From Teichococcus aerophilus (lineage in GTDB: Bacteria > Pseudomonadota > Alphaproteobacteria > Acetobacterales > Acetobacteraceae), in the NCBI RefSeq assembly GCF_014490485.1, contig NZ_JACTVA010000002.1, forward strand, positions 62,001 to 126,000: a DNA stretch of 64,000 bases. Direction: 5' to 3'. Below the pieces are notes generated by a model. It did not search any database and was not told the DNA's origin. It saw only the letters and a program-made list of their open reading frames with translations. This document shows, one piece after another, positions 24,890 through 33,209 of the stretch (its first letter is position 1; each line of letters opens with the position of its first letter). A program made the position numbers and the translations under genes.

Positions 24890-26314
24890 TCAGGCTTTCT
24901 GGCGGCGCTTGGCGGGCTTCGGCGCCGGTTCGGCATCAGGCTCGCGGAACAGGTCCTGCATCGCCGTGACGAACAGGTCCGGCGCAGCCGGCTTGGCGGC
25001 CGGGGCAGGCGCTTCCGCCTTTTTGCCACGTGGCTTCGCCGGGGCCGGCGGCGGCACCGGGGCTGAGTCCTCGACCACCTGCTTCCCAGCCGACTTGGCG
25101 CGGGGCGCCGCCGGCGTCACGGCGGCCGCATCCAGTGCGGCCGCGATATCCTCGATCAGGTCGGCGACATCTTCCAGGCCGACGGACAGGCGCACCGATC
25201 CTTCTGAGATCCCCAGCCGCGCCCGCTCCTCCGCCGGCACCCGCATGTGAGTGGTTGTCGCCGGGTGGGTGATGAGGCTCTTGGCGTCGCCAAGGTTGTT
25301 GGAGATATCGATCACCCGCAGCGCATCCAGGAAGCGGAAGGTCGCTTCCTTGCCGCCCTTGATGTCGAAGGTCACCAGCGTGCCGCCGGCGGCCATCTGC
25401 TGCTTGGCCAGGCCGTATTGTGGGTGGCTGGCCAGGAACGGGTAGTGCACGCGCTCGACCTCCGCGCGCTCCTCCAGCATCTGCGCGATGGCGGCGGCGC
25501 TGCGGCACATGGCGGGCACGCGCAGGTGCAGCGTCTCCAGACCCTTCAGGATGGTCCAGGCATTGAAGGCGGAGATGGCGGGGCCAGTGTTGCGCACGAA
25601 GGGCTGCAACACTTCCTCAACCCACTTCTTGTTGCCCAGCACGGCGCCGCCCAGGACGCGGCCCTGGCCGTCGAAATGCTTGGTGGCGGAATAGACCACG
25701 ACGTCGGCGCCGAACTTCATCGGCCGTTGCAGCAGCGGCGTGGCGAAGACGTTATCCACCACGACGATGGCGCCGGCCTCATGCGCCAGCTCGCACACCG
25801 TCGCCAGGTCCACCAGTTCCAGCATCGGGTTGGACGGGGTCTCCAGCAGCACCAGCTGGCATGGGCGCTTGAAGGCCGCCTTCCACTGCTCCAGGTCGCC
25901 GCCATCGACGAACTCAGTCTGGATGCCGTAGCGCGGCAGCAGGGTGGAAACGATCCAGTGGCAGGAGCCGAACAATGCCCGGCTGGCCACCACCCGGTCA
26001 CCGGTCTTCAGATGCGACAGCATGGCAGAGCTGACGGCGGCCATGCCCGTGGCAGTGGCGCGGCAGGCCTCGGCCCCCTCCAACTGCGCCAGCCGCGCTT
26101 CCAGCATCTCGATCGTTGGATTGCCGAAGCGGGAATACTGGTAGTGGCTGACTTCGCCGGTGAAAGTCTTCTCGGCCTGGCTGGCGCTGTCATAGACGAA
26201 GCCGGAGGTCAGGTAGAGCGCCTCGGACGTCTCATCGAGGTTGCTGCGCATCTGCCCGCCGCGCACCAGCAGGGTGGCGGGGCGAAGCGGTCTGGTGGGT
26301 GCGGGCTTGGCCAT
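24890..26314 (-). CDS. metZ: O-succinylhomoserine sulfhydrylase with long C-terminal extension
   Basis: PLP enzyme making homocysteine from O-succinylhomoserine and sulfide in methionine synthesis. The PLP lysine is K212 (VYSATKHFDGQG). The MetZ-type opening LLVRGGQMRSNLDETSEALYLTSGF and HYQYSRFGNPT distinguish it from plain cystathionine enzymes. The catalytic core ends near residue 397. About 77 extra residues follow, rich in Ala, Pro and Lys, with a short hydrophobic island (DLFVTAMQDLF) and a basic end (PAKRRQKA). That tail is not usual for the family. The ATG at 26314 is the right distance from the core. The tRNA-Gly lies upstream on the other strand. Confidence 0.92.
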   Translation of the reverse strand: MAKPAPTRPLRPATLLVRGGQMRSNLDETSEALYLTSGFVYDSASQAEKTFTGEVSHYQYSRFGNPTIEMLEARLAQLEGAEACRATATGMAAVSSAMLSHLKTGDRVVASRALFGSCHWIVSTLLPRYGIQTEFVDGGDLEQWKAAFKRPCQLVLLETPSNPMLELVDLATVCELAHEAGAIVVVDNVFATPLLQRPMKFGADVVVYSATKHFDGQGRVLGGAVLGNKKWVEEVLQPFVRNTGPAISAFNAWTILKGLETLHLRVPAMCRSAAAIAQMLEERAEVERVHYPFLASHPQYGLAKQQMAAGGTLVTFDIKGGKEATFRFLDALRVIDISNNLGDAKSLITHPATTTHMRVPAEERARLGISEGSVRLSVGLEDVADLIEDIAAALDAAAVTPAAPRAKSAGKQVVEDSAPVPPPAPAKPRGKKAEAPAPAAKPAAPDLFVTAMQDLFREPDAEPAPKPAKRRQKA

Positions 26315-26527
26315 CGGGCGGCAACTCTCGGGGCTTGAAGGCACCCGGCCCGGTCGGGGCGGCATTGCACGCGATTCCACGCGCAGTCCGCCTCGGCCGT
26401 TTAGCGCGGTTCTTTATGCTCGCCGCAAGCTGGCCGGACAAATCGCGAGCACCCCCTTCCGGGAAGTGGGTCGGACCTTACGCCCGGCTTGCCGACCGCA
26501 CAAGGGCAGGCTAAGAGTGCTCCCGCT

Positions 26528-26602
26528 GCGGGCGTAGTTCAGAGGTAGAACGTCAGCTTCCCAAGCTGAATGTCGTGGGTTCAATTCCCATCGCCCGCTC
26601 CA
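26528..26602 (+). tRNA. tRNA-Gly (anticodon CCC)
   Basis: A 75-nt cloverleaf. The acceptor stem GCGGGCG (26528-26534) pairs with CGCCCGC (26592-26598). The anticodon stem TCAGC/GCTGA encloses loop TTCCCAA, giving CCC. The T-loop GGTTCAATTCC is intact, the discriminator is T and CCA is encoded at 26600-26602. The CCC anticodon reads GGG glycine codons, frequent in this GC-rich genome. Confidence 0.97.
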
Positions 26603-26615
26603 TTCCCCTTTCGCT

Positions 26616-27398
26616 TCATTGATCTGGCGCTAGACCCCTCTCGCGCGCCGTTCGCGCCATCTGGGCCAGGGTCGCGCGCAGGCCTGCCGCGTCCGCCACC
26701 CGTGCGGGGAATGGGATGCGCAGGCCACGATCTTCCAGCACCAGATCCATTCCCTCCGGGTCGAAGCCCGTCACGCGCCAGGGCCCGGCCTCGGCCCGCG
26801 CCAGCCGGGTCGCGTAGAGGCCGATCGCATCCGCGTGGTCGGCATTCATGTGCGCGATGGCGTCCGCCTCGCCCGCCAGCAGCGATTCGGCACCGGCCAG
26901 CGGCGTCAGCAGGTCGGCGCCGGGAAGGTCCGGCGCGCGCCCAAACCCGGCCACCAGATGCGCGGCCTCCGGCGTGATCGTCCAGAAGCCGAAATCCGGG
27001 AAATCGATATACAGCGCCGCCTTCGGATGCCGCTCCAGGAAGCGGCCGCGCAGATGCGGCGCCGTGGCCGGGCGCGCGGTGCCGGAAAGGGTGAGGCGCG
27101 GATGCGCCAGCGGGTCGCCTTTCCCCGCGCGGCGCACCAGCAACGAGACGCGGGCGTCGCCGCGCATGTTGCGATCATGCAGCGCCAGCCTGGATGCGAG
27201 CAGGACGGGCGTACCGTCGAAATCCGTCGCCATGGCGATCAGCGAGACGAAAGGATGGCCGCCCGCCGGGTCCAGGCTGGCCAATGACGCGGTCAGGGCC
27301 TCCCGCAACAGGGCCTTCGCCAGCGCCAGGTGGTCGCCAGGGCCAGGCGGCGGCAGGGCTTCGGTGCGGGGAGTGATGGCGCTGAGATCTTGGCTCAT
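26616..27398 (-). CDS. HugZ-type pyridoxamine 5'-phosphate oxidase-fold protein
   Basis: 260-residue protein with a split-barrel flavin/haem-binding domain followed by a DUF2470-type C-terminal domain, the arrangement of HugZ/HutZ haem-utilisation proteins. N-terminal family blocks are LLREALTASLASLDPAGGHP, SLIAMATDFDGTPVLLASRLALH and ARVSLLVR. The C-terminal domain starts at EADAIAHMNADHADAIGLYA, whose HMNxDH motif is typical. The ATG at 27398 is preferred over an upstream start with a poor leader. It ends 13 bases from the tRNA 3' end. No haem transporter is adjacent, so a haem role is inferred from family only. Confidence 0.87.
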   Translation of the reverse strand: MSQDLSAITPRTEALPPPGPGDHLALAKALLREALTASLASLDPAGGHPFVSLIAMATDFDGTPVLLASRLALHDRNMRGDARVSLLVRRAGKGDPLAHPRLTLSGTARPATAPHLRGRFLERHPKAALYIDFPDFGFWTITPEAAHLVAGFGRAPDLPGADLLTPLAGAESLLAGEADAIAHMNADHADAIGLYATRLARAEAGPWRVTGFDPEGMDLVLEDRGLRIPFPARVADAAGLRATLAQMARTARERGLAPDQ

Positions 27399-27502
27399 GC
27401 CGCCATCCTGCCACGTGGCGGCGTCGCTGGCATGCCCCCGCCTTGCCAGCGCGGTAGCCGGCGGCAATCCTGGCCGCAGCGACGAAGGGGAAGCACCGAT
27501 CC

Positions 27503-28273
27503 ATGCAGCAGCCAGACGAACCCGGGCAGGTACCCCTGCTGCGTGTGGACGGGCCTGTCGCCACCATCACGCTCCGCCGGCCGCGCCACCACAACCGGCT
27601 GGAACCAACTGATCTGGCGGCGCTGATGGACATCTTCCACAGCGTCGAGGCTCAGCCGGATCTCCGGGTCCTGATCCTCACCGCCACGGGCAAGTCCTTC
27701 AGCGCTGGCTTCCACATTGGCGCCTTTGGCCAGGGTGAGCCCGACCCCAGCCTGGAAGCGGTGATCGAGGTGCTGGAACGGCTGGCCGTCCCGACCATCT
27801 GTGCCCTCAATGGCAGCGTCTATGGTGGTGCCACCGACCTCGCACTGGCCTGCGACTTCCGCATCGGCGTCGAGGGGATGCGGCTGGTGATGCCGGCCTG
27901 CCGGCTGGGGCTGCACTACTACCCCAGTGGCATGCGCCGTTACGTTAGCCGCCTCGGGCTCGCCGTCGCCAAGAAGCTGTTCCTGACCGCCGAGCCACTG
28001 GACACCGCCGCCCTGCTGGCGGTCGGCTACCTGGACGAGGCCCTGCCGGCAGCGCAGCTGGAGACCCGGGTGCAGGCCTTGGCGCAGCGCCTGGCCGCCG
28101 GTGCCCCGCTGGCGGTGCAGGGCATGAAGAAGGCGCTGAACGACATCGCGCGCGGCGATGCGGATGATGCCGAGATCGCCACCCGTGCCGCCGCCGTCGC
28201 CCGTTCCGCCGATTTCGCCGAAGGCCGGGCCGCCTGGCATGAGAAGCGGGAGCCGCGCTTCAGCGGGGCGTAA
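27503..28273 (+). CDS. Enoyl-CoA hydratase/isomerase family protein
   Basis: 256-residue crotonase-fold protein that would hydrate or isomerise an acyl-CoA. The oxyanion-hole segments are SFSAGFHIGAF and NGSVYGGATDLALACDFRIG. The second hydratase glutamate is not obvious; the stretch MPACRLGLHYYPSGMRRYVSRLG carries Cys/His where many hydratases have Glu, so isomerase, hydrolase or decarboxylase activity is possible. It converges on the glycosyltransferase gene and their ends overlap by 14 bases. It appears as a single-gene unit starting at the ATG at 27503. Confidence 0.87.
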   Translation: MQQPDEPGQVPLLRVDGPVATITLRRPRHHNRLEPTDLAALMDIFHSVEAQPDLRVLILTATGKSFSAGFHIGAFGQGEPDPSLEAVIEVLERLAVPTICALNGSVYGGATDLALACDFRIGVEGMRLVMPACRLGLHYYPSGMRRYVSRLGLAVAKKLFLTAEPLDTAALLAVGYLDEALPAAQLETRVQALAQRLAAGAPLAVQGMKKALNDIARGDADDAEIATRAAAVARSADFAEGRAAWHEKREPRFSGA

Positions 28274-29051
28274 GCTCTTCCCGACCGCCCGGCGCCGGGC
28301 GGGCCTTTCGCAGCAGCAGCATGGGCAGCCGCAGCAGGAAACCAGCACCGAGGCGCAGGTGCATCCAGCTCAGCACCACGTTGTCGCGCCCATAGCGGAA
28401 ATGGGAGACGCCGCCCTCATCCGCGCGCAGGTATCGTACCGGCACCCGGACATTGCGGGCCGGTACGCCCTTCCAGCACAGCCGGACCGCGGCCTCGGCA
28501 TCGAAATCGTAGCGGCGCATCCACCGGCTGGCGCGCATGATCTCGATCAGCGGCTCCACCGGATAGACGCGGAAGCCGAACAGCGAATCACCGATGCCGT
28601 GCCATAGCGTCTCGACATTGGCGCAGGCGTTGGAGAGTCGGCGGCCGCGCACCCGCACCAGCGGTGCCTCCGGGCCGAAGATGGGCTCGCCGAGGATCAG
28701 TGCTTCCGGCTCGGCCGCGGAAAGCGCCATGAAATGCTGGATGCTGTCCGGCGGATGCTGCCCGTCCGCGTCCATCGCCAGCGCGTGGGTGAAGCCTTCG
28801 GCAGCGGCGGCTTCCAGGCCGTGCAATACGGCGGCACCCTTGCCCTGGTTGCGGGGCAAGACCAGCACGCGCAGGCCACTATCACTGGCCGCCATGGCCT
28901 GCAGCTGCGCCGCGGTGCCATCGGTGCTGCCATCCACCACGACCCAGACCGGGTTCCAGCACGCCCTGGCCGACCGCACCGTCTCCAGCACCAGCGGGCC
29001 GCTATTATAGGAAGGGATCAGGACGAAATGCGTCCGGGAGAAAGTCATCAT
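28260..29051 (-). CDS. Family 2 glycosyltransferase of the aryl-polyene-like locus
   Basis: 263-residue GT2 enzyme. The nucleotide-sugar fold is visible as VLIPSYNSGP, VVVDGSTDGT and the metal-binding AMDADGQHPP (DxD) near residue 95. A C-terminal hydrophobic segment (LGAGFLLRLPMLLLRKAR) suggests membrane association, as in dolichyl-phosphate-mannose-synthase-like enzymes. It is followed on the same strand by nothing and preceded, 52 bases upstream, by an acyltransferase. In aryl polyene loci a GT2 gene of this type sits with acyltransferases that build the lipid anchor, so a role in attaching the polyene to a glycolipid is inferred. Confidence 0.87.
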   Translation of the reverse strand: MMTFSRTHFVLIPSYNSGPLVLETVRSARACWNPVWVVVDGSTDGTAAQLQAMAASDSGLRVLVLPRNQGKGAAVLHGLEAAAAEGFTHALAMDADGQHPPDSIQHFMALSAAEPEALILGEPIFGPEAPLVRVRGRRLSNACANVETLWHGIGDSLFGFRVYPVEPLIEIMRASRWMRRYDFDAEAAVRLCWKGVPARNVRVPVRYLRADEGGVSHFRYGRDNVVLSWMHLRLGAGFLLRLPMLLLRKARPAPGGREELTPR

Positions 29052-29103
29052 GCCCGACCGGTTTTAGGGCAACCCTCGCAGGCTGCGTACTCCCCAAGCT
29101 TCA

Positions 29104-29934
29104 TCACGGCGATGCGGGGCGCGAAAGATGGCTTCGCAGATACACCTCGACCTCCCGGCTCAACGCCTGGGCGTCCCCGGCAGCGGGAAAGCGCCGGCCA
29201 AGCCGCAGCTTGTAGCGTAGCGGCAGCTTGGGCTTGCGAAACAGCGAGACGCCCTTGCGCAGGTAGTCCGATTCGCACTCGATCAGGATGGTCTGTATCG
29301 GCGCCTGCGCCTGCAACGCCATGACGGCGAAGGAGCGGCTGAACGGCCCTGGGCACAGGTCCACCGCATCCTTCGGCGTGCGCGTGCCTTCCGGAAAGAT
29401 GACGAGTTGCCGGCCGGCGCGCACCGCCTCCGCCGCATTGCGGATCATCGGCAGGGGCGCGTCGTTCAGTACGTAGCCGGCCAACCGCATGCCGCCGCCC
29501 AGCAGGATGTTCCGTCCAATGGATGCCTTGGCGATGCAAACGGCGTGGGGAAGGCGGGAGACCAACAACACCGCGTCCAACAGGGAAGGGTGGTTGGCGG
29601 CGATGACGATGCCCTGCTCATCCCGCAACGTGTCCAGCGCCGACATATCGCAGCGCAGCAGCCCGCTGCCCTTCAGCATGCCGATATACAGCCGAAACCC
29701 AGCTGAGATGGCGCGTTGGCCAAGCGGACGTCCCACCGACGGTGGCAACAGCCACGCCAGCAGCCCGGCCGGCAGGCTCCAGACCAGGCAGATAACCGCA
29801 AATGCCAGCAGCAGCAGATAGAACAAGAACGCCTGGAATGCTCCGCCCACGCTCCGTTGGGATGCCGGGGCAGGGGTGTCTGGCGTCGGCGTGGCGCTCG
29901 CATGCGTGATGAGTGGACGGTGCTGGTACGGCAT
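29104..29934 (-). CDS. Lysophospholipid acyltransferase (PlsC-like)
   Basis: 276-residue membrane acyltransferase. The catalytic HX4D appears as NHPSLLD and the acceptor-phosphate motif as FPEGTRTP, with a long hydrophobic helix at about residues 33-70. These are the PlsC/LPLAT hallmarks. A Pro/Thr-rich N-terminal stretch (residues 8-27) precedes the membrane helix. The ATG at 29934 is chosen because upstream frame sequence overlaps the divergent methyltransferase gene. It diverges from that gene across only 50 bases and lies just upstream of the GT2 gene. It probably acylates the anchor of the aryl-polyene-type lipid. Confidence 0.9.
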   Translation of the reverse strand: MPYQHRPLITHASATPTPDTPAPASQRSVGGAFQAFLFYLLLLAFAVICLVWSLPAGLLAWLLPPSVGRPLGQRAISAGFRLYIGMLKGSGLLRCDMSALDTLRDEQGIVIAANHPSLLDAVLLVSRLPHAVCIAKASIGRNILLGGGMRLAGYVLNDAPLPMIRNAAEAVRAGRQLVIFPEGTRTPKDAVDLCPGPFSRSFAVMALQAQAPIQTILIECESDYLRKGVSLFRKPKLPLRYKLRLGRRFPAAGDAQALSREVEVYLRSHLSRPASP

Positions 29935-29984
29935 GAATGGCGGTTTTGGGCTTCTTCTGCCAGTACCGACCCTAGCCGAGAGGC

Positions 29985-30809
29985 ATGGAAGCGGTCTATC
30001 GCTGCGGTGTCGGAAATGCCGAGGATTCGCCTTTGAACGGCCTGCCATCCCAAGAGCATAGCGCCGCATCCTCCGCCAGCGCGCAGGCACCGCACCCCAC
30101 CCTGCCCAGCTATTACGGGGAGACAGCGGCGCGGGCTGGCTTCGTGCGGCGCCTCTTCGACGATACCGCGGTGCACTACGACCGGATCAATGCTGTGTTC
30201 TCGCTCGGCACCGGGGCCTGGTACCGCCGGCAGGCCATGCGCCGCGCCGGCCTGCGCCCCGGCGCCCAGGTGCTGGATGTGGCCTGCGGTACCGGGCTGG
30301 TGACGCGGGAAGCCCGCTACCTCGCCGGGCCTGCCGGTCGGGTGATGGGGCTGGACCCCAGCGCCGGCATGCTGTCCGAGGCGCGGCGGCAACTGGGCGG
30401 CCCCTTCATGCTGGGCAGGGCGGAGACGCTGCCGCTGGGTGATGCCAGCCTGGACTTCATCACCATGGGCTACGCGTTGCGGCACGTCGCCGACCTGGCG
30501 GCGCCCTTTGCCGAGTTCCACCGCGTGCTGAAGCCCGGCGGCACGGTGCTGCTGCTGGAGATCGGCCGGCCGGAAGGGCGGGTCGCTCATGCTTTGGCCA
30601 AGGCGTATCTGGGCAAGGTGGTGCCGGCCTTGTGCCGCGTCGCCGCGCCGCGTGCCCGTTCCGGCACGCTGATGCAGTATTACTGGGACACGATCGAGGC
30701 CTGCGTGCCGGCAGAGACCATCCTGCAGCACCTGCGCGCGGCCGGCTTTGCCCGGGTCGAGTGCGAGACCACCCTTGGGATCTTCCGCTCCTATATCGCC
30801 CACCGCTGA
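29985..30809 (+). CDS. UbiE-like class I SAM methyltransferase
   Basis: 274-residue methyltransferase. Motif I is VLDVACGTGLVTREA, followed by GLDPSAGML and the UbiE-like ITMGYALRHVADL and FHRVLKPGGTVLLLE. The N-terminal YYGETAARAGFVRRLFDDTAVHYDRIN segment is also UbiE-like. The ATG at 29985 lies after GAGAGGC. In context, first plus-strand gene of an aryl-polyene-like locus, it more likely methylates the aryl head group than ubiquinone. Acyl carrier, synthase and export genes follow. A housekeeping ubiE elsewhere in the genome would support this; it cannot be seen here. Confidence 0.87.
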   Translation: MEAVYRCGVGNAEDSPLNGLPSQEHSAASSASAQAPHPTLPSYYGETAARAGFVRRLFDDTAVHYDRINAVFSLGTGAWYRRQAMRRAGLRPGAQVLDVACGTGLVTREARYLAGPAGRVMGLDPSAGMLSEARRQLGGPFMLGRAETLPLGDASLDFITMGYALRHVADLAAPFAEFHRVLKPGGTVLLLEIGRPEGRVAHALAKAYLGKVVPALCRVAAPRARSGTLMQYYWDTIEACVPAETILQHLRAAGFARVECETTLGIFRSYIAHR

Positions 30810-30843
30810 GGCGCCTTCGCCGCGGCGCTGGCGCCCTTCCGCC

Positions 30844-31641
30844 ATGGTGCGGCTGTCGGCCGGGCTGCATGCGGGGGCGGCGGCTGCGCTGCTGCTGCCG
30901 GGTGCCTGGCCATGGGCGCTGGGGGCGGTCGGGCTGAACCACCTGGCGCTGACGGCCGCCGGGATGGTGCCGTCCTGCCGGCTGCTGGGGCCAAACCTCA
31001 CCCGCCTGCCGGCATCCCACGCGCTACGAAACGAGGTGGCACTGACCCTGGATGACGGCCCGCACCCCGACCTGACCCCACAGACACTGGCGCTGCTGGC
31101 CGAGCACGGCGCACGCGCCTCCTTCTTCCTGATCGGCGAGCGGGCGCAGCGGCATCCTGGCCTCGTCCGCGCCATCCTGGCCGGCGGCCACACGGTGGAA
31201 AACCATACGCATACCCACCCGCTGCATTTCTCCACCTTCGGCATGGCGGCGCAGCGGCGGCAGATCCTGCGTGCCCAGCAGGCCATCCAGGCGGCTGGGG
31301 GGCAGCCGCGCTACTTCCGCCCGCCGGTGGGGCTGCGCAATCCGCTGCTGGACCCGGTGCTGGCGGGGCTCGGCCTGCACCATGCCTCCTGGAGCCGCCG
31401 GGGCGCCGATGGCTGGCTGGCGGATCCGGTGCGCATCCTCCGGCGCCTCGACGGCGTCGCGGCGGGGGAGGTGCTGCTGCTGCACGATGGCACCTGGCGC
31501 CCGGACCCTGGGGGGCGCCCACCCCTGCTGACGGTACTGCCCGCTTTGCTCCAGCGGCTGCGCGCCCAGGGCCTGCGGGCGGTGCCATTGCCGGACCCTT
31601 GGCCGGCCGATGCGCCGCGCAGGCAGAATTCCCCGGCTTGA
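30844..31641 (+). CDS. Polysaccharide deacetylase (NodB domain) family protein
   Basis: 265-residue protein with two N-terminal hydrophobic segments (roughly residues 5-50) and a NodB deacetylase domain. The metal-binding DD pair is in LTLDDGPHPDLTP, the second motif is ENHTHTHPLHF (H-x3-H type) and the third is YFRPPVGLRNP. The late catalytic LLLHDGTW histidine is also present. All metal and catalytic positions look intact. It likely removes N- or O-acetyl groups from a glycan or glycolipid at the membrane. It begins 34 bases after the methyltransferase. Such a gene is not a standard part of described aryl polyene loci. Confidence 0.88.
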   Translation: MVRLSAGLHAGAAAALLLPGAWPWALGAVGLNHLALTAAGMVPSCRLLGPNLTRLPASHALRNEVALTLDDGPHPDLTPQTLALLAEHGARASFFLIGERAQRHPGLVRAILAGGHTVENHTHTHPLHFSTFGMAAQRRQILRAQQAIQAAGGQPRYFRPPVGLRNPLLDPVLAGLGLHHASWSRRGADGWLADPVRILRRLDGVAAGEVLLLHDGTWRPDPGGRPPLLTVLPALLQRLRAQGLRAVPLPDPWPADAPRRQNSPA

Positions 31642-31840
31642 GTGGTCCCGGCCCAGCCGCCGCCGAGCCTCGCGCGGACCCTGGCGAACCGGCTTCGGCA
31701 CGGCTATGGAACGACAGCCCTGCCACCGCTGCCCAGGACGATTCGTGCCGATACCAACGCTCGCAGCCACGCCCCGGCTGACGCCGGCAGAAGCGTCACC
31801 GCCCCCTTCCACAGCAGGCCGCTGGCCAACGAGGCACGTC

Positions 31841-32698
31841 ATGAACCGCTCGCCCGCCTACGTCCTCGGCCTTTGCCTCGCCGCGTTGCCTGTCACGGCG
31901 ATGGCGCAGGAGCAAACGACCCTGCCGAAATTCGAGGCTGGGCTGGGCGGCGGCGGTGGCTGGCTGCCCGACTATCCCGCTGCCGGGCAGAACCATCTGC
32001 GCGGCCTGGTAGTGCCCTACGTGATCTATCGCGGCGAGATCCTGCGCAGCGACGATCAGGGCGTGCGTGGCCGCTTCTACAATTCCGATAGTATCGGGCT
32101 GGATCTCAGCTTCTCCGGCGCATTTCCCTCGTCCTCGGACAACAACCGGGCGCGGCAGGGCATGCCGGACCTGGATTGGCAGGGCGAGGTCGGCCCATCC
32201 TTCCGGCTGACGCTGTGGCGGGACCAGGAGATACCGCAGCGGCTGAACCTGGAGCTGCCGGTGCGGGCGGTGTTCTCCACCGACCTGTCCTCGGTCCATT
32301 ACCGCGGCCTCACGGCGTCGCCCGAGCTGGCCTACGAGCGGCTTGGCCTCGGCCGCACGGGTTCCCGCTTGCGTGTAGGGCTGGGGCCGGTCTTCGCGAC
32401 GGGGCGGCTGATGGACTACTTCTACCGGGTCGACCCCGAATACGCCCGCCCGGACCGGCCGGCTTATGACGCACAGGCAGGGTATCTCGGCACCAAGCTG
32501 CAATTCTCCTACCGGATGCCGTTGACCGAGCGGCTCTCCGTGGTCGCGGGAGGCCGCATCGAGTCCTTCCATGGCGCCGCCAATGACGACAGCCCGCTGT
32601 TCCGGAACGAATGGAACACCAGCGTGGCCTTGGGCTTCTCCTGGTCGCTCTATCGCTCCGAGGCCCGGGTGAATTCCACCTCCAGCCCGTTCGACTGA
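31841..32698 (+). CDS. MipA/OmpV family outer membrane protein
   Basis: 285-residue outer-membrane beta-barrel with a Sec signal peptide ending at AMAQ. MipA/OmpV landmarks are GLGGGGGWLPDYPA at the N-terminus of the mature protein, VVPYVIYRGEILRSDDQGVRGRF, and the barrel end (NTSVALGFSWSLYRSE). In E. coli MipA scaffolds murein synthase with a lytic transglycosylase, and OmpV-type proteins also act as porins. The ATG at 31841 follows GAGG and leaves a normal signal peptide. It is separated from the deacetylase by 199 bases and from the carrier-protein gene by 244, so its link to the polyene locus rests on position alone. Confidence 0.87.
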   Translation: MNRSPAYVLGLCLAALPVTAMAQEQTTLPKFEAGLGGGGGWLPDYPAAGQNHLRGLVVPYVIYRGEILRSDDQGVRGRFYNSDSIGLDLSFSGAFPSSSDNNRARQGMPDLDWQGEVGPSFRLTLWRDQEIPQRLNLELPVRAVFSTDLSSVHYRGLTASPELAYERLGLGRTGSRLRVGLGPVFATGRLMDYFYRVDPEYARPDRPAYDAQAGYLGTKLQFSYRMPLTERLSVVAGGRIESFHGAANDDSPLFRNEWNTSVALGFSWSLYRSEARVNSTSSPFD

Positions 32699-32942
32699 TG
32701 CGGCTGCGCCCTCCCGCCGGTCCAGTAGGGCTGGGGGCGGCGCAAGCACAGCCCGTGCCGAGACCAAGCTGCCGCAGAGTACCGGCAGCGAAACGTCTTC
32801 AGCATTGGAGACGACGCCCAATGCAACGGAACACTGGCGAGAGCGAAACGGGCCAGCCAGCGGCTTTTTTTGAATGGTTCCAGGGGTTGCGACGGGCTAA
32901 ACCACCCTCAGCGTTGGCCGGACCGGCCCAGGGAGGATGATC

Positions 32943-33209
32943 TTGAGTTCTGCGATAGCCATGGAATCCGAGGTGGCTGCCTTGATCGTCGAAGCCCTGC
33001 ATCTGGAAATGGCGCCGGAAGACATTGCCCCTGACGCCCCGCTATTCGGGGAAGGCCTGGGCCTGGATTCCATCGATGCGTTGGAAATCGCCCTGGCCGT
33101 GTCTCGCCGCTATGGCTTCCAACTGCGTTCGGACGATGAGCGGAACGGCCAGATCTTCGCCTCCCTGCGGAACCTGGCGGCGCATATCGAGAAGAATCGC
33201 GTTCAGTGA
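32943..33209 (+). CDS. Acyl carrier protein of the aryl-polyene-type synthase
   Basis: 88-residue carrier protein. The phosphopantetheine site is S43 in the motif GEGLGLDSIDALE, and the helical ACP fold follows. I chose the TTG at 32943 because GGGAGG (32931-32936) is six bases upstream. The ATG at 32937 would sit directly against that ribosome site. It is the only carrier protein in the locus, whereas described aryl polyene clusters usually have two. The stop overlaps the next gene as GTGA, and from here to the reductase the genes are mostly coupled. Confidence 0.9.
   Translation: MSSAIAMESEVAALIVEALHLEMAPEDIAPDAPLFGEGLGLDSIDALEIALAVSRRYGFQLRSDDERNGQIFASLRNLAAHIEKNRVQ

Noticed and set aside
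26315-26527. Possible SAM-II or other riboswitch upstream of metZ
   Set aside because: Alphaproteobacterial met genes often carry one, but I cannot find the conserved SAM-II pseudoknot blocks in the reverse strand here. A covariance-model search would settle it.
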